Origin: WM-3-3 sp041660045
GTDB taxonomy: Bacteria > Pseudomonadota > Gammaproteobacteria > Methylococcales > Methylomonadaceae
NCBI GenBank assembly: GCA_041660045.1
Contig: JBAZXA010000014.1
Location: forward strand, 26,735 to 90,734
Direction of reading: 5' to 3'
DNA length: 64,000 nt
Both the position numbers and the translations under genes were made by a program. This document shows positions 61,163-64,000 of the stretch, in pieces; position 1 is the stretch's first letter, and each line of letters starts with the position of its first letter. The notes under the pieces were generated by a model. The model was given only the letters and a program-made list of their open reading frames with translations. It was not told where the DNA came from and searched no databases.

Positions 61163-61831
61163 ATGAGAGAACATATTAGTGTCTTGCTGGTGGACGACCA
61201 TGCGGTCGTTAGGGCCGGCTTTAAAACATTGCTGTCCTTGTCTAACAGCATAGGATCAATTTATGAAGCTGAAAAAGGCGAAAGCGCTTGCCAGCTGTAT
61301 AGCCAATATAATCCGGATGTCGTGGTTTTGGATTTATCCATGCCGGGCATCGGTGGCCTTGAAACGATCAGACGCTTAATAAGCCGCGATATGAACAGCA
61401 AAATATTGGTGTTCAGCATCCATAATGAATTAGTTTTTGTTATCCGGGCATTAAAAGCCGGCGCCAAAGGCTATATCACCAAAAATAGCGGCCCTGAAAT
61501 TCTAGTTTCCGCAGTAGGTAAAATCGCCCAAGGCGGCTCTTATGTTGAAGCCGAACTAGCCCAGCAATTGGCCATTAACATGGGCGCAGGGCTTGATGAT
61601 TCAGATAGGATAGGACGGCTTTCACCACGAGAATTTGACGTTTTCTGCCTTTTGGCGAATGGCTATTCAACCCATAAAACGGCCGAAACCTTGTGCTTAA
61701 ATTATAAAACAGTCTGCAACCACGGCACCGCCATCAAAGAAAAACTAGAAATCACCAGCATTGCCGAAATGACCTTAATAGCCACCCGACAAGGCCTGAT
61801 TAAGCTGTATGAAGGCAGCCCTGAAAACTAA
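61163..61831 (+). CDS. mxaB: Response regulator MxaB (LuxR/NarL type)
   Basis: A 222-residue response regulator. Receiver domain (residues 1-125): VLLVDDHAVVRAGF, phosphate-accepting Asp in VVVLDLSMPGIGG, and AGAKGYITKNSG with the conserved Lys. C-terminal helix-turn-helix: LSPREFDVFCLLANGYSTHK, ETLCLNYKTVCNH. Divergent from mxaF. In type I methanotrophs the regulator in this place is called MxaB and is needed for mxaF expression. No kinase gene is adjacent. Confidence 0.88.
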   Translation: MREHISVLLVDDHAVVRAGFKTLLSLSNSIGSIYEAEKGESACQLYSQYNPDVVVLDLSMPGIGGLETIRRLISRDMNSKILVFSIHNELVFVIRALKAGAKGYITKNSGPEILVSAVGKIAQGGSYVEAELAQQLAINMGAGLDDSDRIGRLSPREFDVFCLLANGYSTHKTAETLCLNYKTVCNHGTAIKEKLEITSIAEMTLIATRQGLIKLYEGSPEN

Positions 61832-61835
61832 GTGA

Positions 61836-62366
61836 TTATTTCTCTAATGTCTGCTTTAAACCTTGCAAGCCATTTTTAAAAAACGCACTCATCGCTTTAG
61901 TTGCCGCCTCATCATTTAAACTTTCTGGCGGCGTATTGCCGGTGTCACCCCGATAAAACCGGCTTTTCGCAGAGACCACGGTGGTTTGCCCGGCTTCACC
62001 CGGTGTTGCCTGGATTTTAACGGTGTATGAACTCACCGGCAGGGCCTTAACATTTTCAGTTTTCAGGCGGTAGCCGTATTCATGGTCTTGATCGCTAAAA
62101 AAATCCATTTCTTCGGTGACTTGCTCATTGTTTTGCATCACTAACGTTCTTACCCTAGGCTCCTCTTTTTTGCCATCACCTAAACTATCTTTAAGATCTG
62201 GATGCCATAGCGAGATTTTTTCAAACTTTCTCAACAGCTCCCAAACTTTGGCGATGGGCGCATTAATCAACACGCTTTCATTAGCTTTTTGCGGGGTAGG
62301 CCCATGCGCCCAAAGCACCATTGGACAACATAAAATAAACAGCCCCAAGCTTAGTTTTGCTTTCAT
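61836..62366 (-). CDS. mxaD: Methanol dehydrogenase-associated protein MxaD
   Basis: A 176-residue exported SRPBCC-fold protein (signal peptide LGLFILCCPMVLWAHG). VLINAPIAKVWELLRKFEKI and SLWHPDLKDSLGDGK match MxaD, the periplasmic protein reported to promote electron transfer between methanol dehydrogenase and cytochrome cL. It converges with mxaB, and is separated from the mxaKL end of the cluster. Confidence 0.87.
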   Translation of the reverse strand: MKAKLSLGLFILCCPMVLWAHGPTPQKANESVLINAPIAKVWELLRKFEKISLWHPDLKDSLGDGKKEEPRVRTLVMQNNEQVTEEMDFFSDQDHEYGYRLKTENVKALPVSSYTVKIQATPGEAGQTTVVSAKSRFYRGDTGNTPPESLNDEAATKAMSAFFKNGLQGLKQTLEK

Positions 62367-62572
62367 CGTAACACTCTATAAAAAAGCATCCATTGTCAGC
62401 AAAAGCTAAATAAAAGTATTGGGTAATATTCCTGTGTTGATTAAGAAATTTTCATTTTTTTAATGTACAAGGTCTTATAGACAGCCTCATCTTCTTCGGT
62501 AGCGGCCCCACCAACTATGCATTCGTTTTTGGCAGAGGGGGGGTCAAATGATAGGCTCTGCTAAAGTACTAA

Positions 62573-62648
62573 CAAAACCTAATCTCGAAAAACAGGGGCG
62601 CGAGTCCGCGCTTTTCGGAAGAGAGCCCCTCTTAACCGCGTGTTAGGC
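62573..62648 (-). other. attC-like site after the VOC gene
   Basis: On the minus strand GCCTAAC (62648-62642) follows the VOC stop directly, then sequence with a GGGGC/GCCCC hairpin to a degenerate left box ACCTAAT (plus strand near 62577). The layout is that of an attC, with the outer box altered. It suggests that the VOC gene is a stray integron cassette. Confidence 0.45.
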
Positions 62649-63029
62649 TTACACACGATTTAAAACCTCAATCAGGTTCATATCTAAATCACGGAAATAG
62701 ACCGACAATATTGCGCCTATCGCTCCAGTGCGCTGAACGGGTCCCTCAATCACTACCACTTTACACAAAGCAAGGTGGCTTATCACTTCTGGCATGGGAA
62801 TTGAGGTTATAAAGCAAAAATCGGCTGAGCCAGGTGTTGGTCGATGAGCCTTTGGCTCAAATTCACTGGTGTGCTGATGCAGGTTTATTTTCTGTGCGCC
62901 GAAAGACAAAGCTTTGCGCCCATTACCAAATGAAATGGTTTCCATACCCAATACATTTGAGTAAAAAAATAAGCTCGCTTCAATATCTTTGACGGTCAAT
63001 ACTAAATGGTCAAGGCTATCAATTTTCAT
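62649..63029 (-). CDS. VOC-family protein, probable former cassette gene
   Basis: A 126-residue single VOC domain: IDSLDHLVLTVKDIEASLFF, GMETISFGNGRKALSFG and YFRDLDMNLIEVLNRV, with metal-type His (H near residue 8), His-rich INLHQHTSEFEP and Glu near the end. VOC proteins of exactly this kind are frequent in integron cassettes. Its stop is adjacent to an attC-like box, in the opposite direction to the array at 45-49 kb. Substrate unknown. Confidence 0.85.
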   Translation of the reverse strand: MKIDSLDHLVLTVKDIEASLFFYSNVLGMETISFGNGRKALSFGAQKINLHQHTSEFEPKAHRPTPGSADFCFITSIPMPEVISHLALCKVVVIEGPVQRTGAIGAILSVYFRDLDMNLIEVLNRV

Positions 63030-63165
63030 ATGAATGGCGACTTAAATGTCAAATGCACAAGGTAAGCAGAACCGAAACAAAGTGTATGACTTTGATGCTT
63101 TAACAAGACTGCTTACAAAGCCAATTACTCCCGAAAAGTTATTGTGCTTTGAATATGCCAGAGCC

Positions 63166-63459
63166 TTAAAGTGAATCAACGAGCTTCTTGCGCTTGAGAT
63201 CGAACTCTGCTTCTGTGAGCAGACCAGCGTCCTTTGCTTCCTTCAGTTTTTTCAAGAGATCCAACGATTGATTAGCTGATTTGGCTTTTCCGGGTTTTGC
63301 TTCAGCCATCAGAACCTTTAACTCTTGCTTCGCCTCGCACAGTTCTGATTGAATATACCGGACTAACTCTTGTGCTTGTTTTTTTGTTTCAGCAATTCTG
63401 CTTAGATTAGCAATCCTAGTTTCAACTTCAGAAATTCTCTCCATCATTTTCATCGCCAT
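63166..63459 (-). CDS. SHOCT-domain small protein
   Basis: A 97-residue protein with an N-terminal coiled coil (ISEVETRIANLSRIAETKKQ) and a C-terminal SHOCT motif LLKKLKEAKDAGLLTEAEFD followed by a basic end. SHOCT is a short oligomerisation helix pair. Several Met codons near the start (MAMKMM) make the exact N-terminus uncertain. Function unknown. Confidence 0.75.
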   Translation of the reverse strand: MAMKMMERISEVETRIANLSRIAETKKQAQELVRYIQSELCEAKQELKVLMAEAKPGKAKSANQSLDLLKKLKEAKDAGLLTEAEFDLKRKKLVDSL

Positions 63460-63596
63460 AGTTTAAAATAGTTTGGGGAAATTCCATTGTGTAGCATTCC
63501 AAGTAATTGCATATTTTCCATGCTTTCTAAGGTGGCACAATAGAATTTTGATTAAATAGGTTTTTTTGCTTCTGTCCTCTTAAGTCAATCAAATCA

Positions 63597-63872
63597 TCAC
63601 TCAAGGTGATTTGTTATGCTTAGCATTCCTAATGACATTGCCAAGTGATTTGAAGCCCAATTTTGTACGATGGCAAAACTTGAAATGGCTTTAGTTTTGT
63701 AGCTCTTGTTAGCATTGCGCCTTAGCCAAATTGCTTCCGCTTCGATATGTTCGTCTAGTAACAAAATTTGGCAAGATTGCACAATCAAACGTATAGCTTG
63801 CTCTTCTTCATCCGTGATTTTGGTACCCAAGTAGTTCCATCCGGGTAATCTGACTAATGGCGGTTTTTTCAA
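63597..63872 (-). pseudogene. Small gene cut at its 5' end by an IS3-family insertion
   Basis: A 91-codon frame (apparent TTG start at 63872) that begins at the very edge of the insertion sequence: the frame continues upstream without stop through the terminal repeat of the element. The protein (LPGWNYLGTKITDEEEQAIR) is helical and unrecognised. The original N-terminus is probably lost to the insertion. Confidence 0.5.
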
Positions 63873-63880
63873 GATTGATG

Positions 63881-64000
63881 TGTCAACACTTTTCCGGACA
63901 CAAGGTTAAGCAGATATTTGCTGCAATTCGTAGTCTACTGGCGACACATAACCATTGGCTGAATGCAGTCGCGCTCTGTTGTAAAAGGCCTCAATATATT
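63881..64000 (-). mobile_element. IS3-family insertion sequence, right part beyond the window
   Basis: The end is marked by TGTCAACACTTTTCCGGACA (63881-63900), a terminal inverted repeat of IS3-family type, followed inward by the 3' end of a transposase gene. The rest of the element lies outside. Confidence 0.8.
63906..64000 (-). CDS. IS3-family transposase (OrfB), C-terminal part
   Basis: The minus-strand frame entering from the right edge reads YIEAFYNRARLHSANGYVSP to a TAA at 63906. YIE-x-FYN-x-x-R-x-HS-x-x-GY-x-SP is the C-terminal signature of IS3-family DDE transposases (rve domain). Only 31 codons are in the window. Confidence 0.9.
   Translation of the reverse strand, partial: YIEAFYNRARLHSANGYVSPVDYELQQISA

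Noticed and set aside
1..64000. CRISPR arrays, tRNA or rRNA genes
   Set aside because: No regularly spaced repeats and no tRNA arm pattern or rRNA sequence were seen on either strand by eye; a tRNAscan run would be decisive.

Overview
The window reads as chromosome of a gammaproteobacterial (type I, Methylococcales-like) methanotroph. The decisive evidence is a calcium-type methanol dehydrogenase cluster at 51.3-62.4 kb: mxaF, mxaJ, mxaG, mxaI, mxaR, an unnamed membrane gene, then mxaS, mxaA, mxaC, mxaK and mxaL, all on the minus strand, plus mxaB (plus strand) and mxaD (minus strand) beyond mxaF. The tetrahydromethanopterin gene mtdB (12.6 kb) and VPLPA-CTERM exported proteins fit the same group. 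All assignments come from reading the sequence; no database search was run.

Layout. 0-9 kb: a truncated exported protein, a TSUP permease, a decayed HExxH gene, then yicC / Ser-Thr kinase / rph / rdgB / sugar-kinase-like / MOSC housekeeping genes, a hemerythrin, an EamA exporter and a PepSY membrane protein. 10-13.5 kb: the AmmeMemoRadiSam trio (amrA, amrB, amrS) and mtdB. 13.7-20.1 kb: an iron-uptake operon behind a near-perfect Fur box (small unknown gene, hemP, tonB-exbB-exbD, siderophore receptor, PepSY protein, piuC). 20.8-26 kb: two VPLPA-CTERM proteins, oxyR and a DUF5765-like membrane protein. 26-33 kb: cupin, lipoprotein, an ECF sigma / anti-sigma / periplasmic sensor operon with EF-hand and repeat proteins, a ParB-like protein, a SulP transporter and a YfdX protein. 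33.4-35.3 kb: an AAA ATPase / RloB pair resembling an abortive-infection module. 35.9-40.7 kb: an ECF42-type sigma factor with six small DGPF, VOC and SRPBCC proteins. 40.9-42.8 kb: a 649-residue orphan protein with a possible PLP-lysine-like motif.

43.4-49.2 kb is accessory and decaying: hicA with a frameshift but intact hicB, vapC with a nonsense codon but an intact AbrB-type antitoxin, then a degenerate integron. The integron keeps about 17 codons of intI, an attI-like region, and gene cassettes separated by four complete and two partial attC sites. The cassette genes are mostly orphans and include a phosphoribosyltransferase (nonsense codon) coupled to a SLOG-type protein. modC-modB (without modA) and the mxa cluster follow. 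The right end has a VOC gene with an attC-like tail, a SHOCT protein, and an IS3-family insertion that cuts the 5' end of a small gene and runs off the edge.

Working together: MxaFI oxidises methanol in the periplasm and passes electrons to cytochrome cL (MxaG). MxaJ and the MxaR/S/A/C/K/L proteins assemble the enzyme and insert calcium, and MxaB probably regulates it. Formaldehyde carbon then enters the H4MPT pathway, where MtdB acts. The Fur-controlled operon supplies iron, and OxyR handles peroxide stress.
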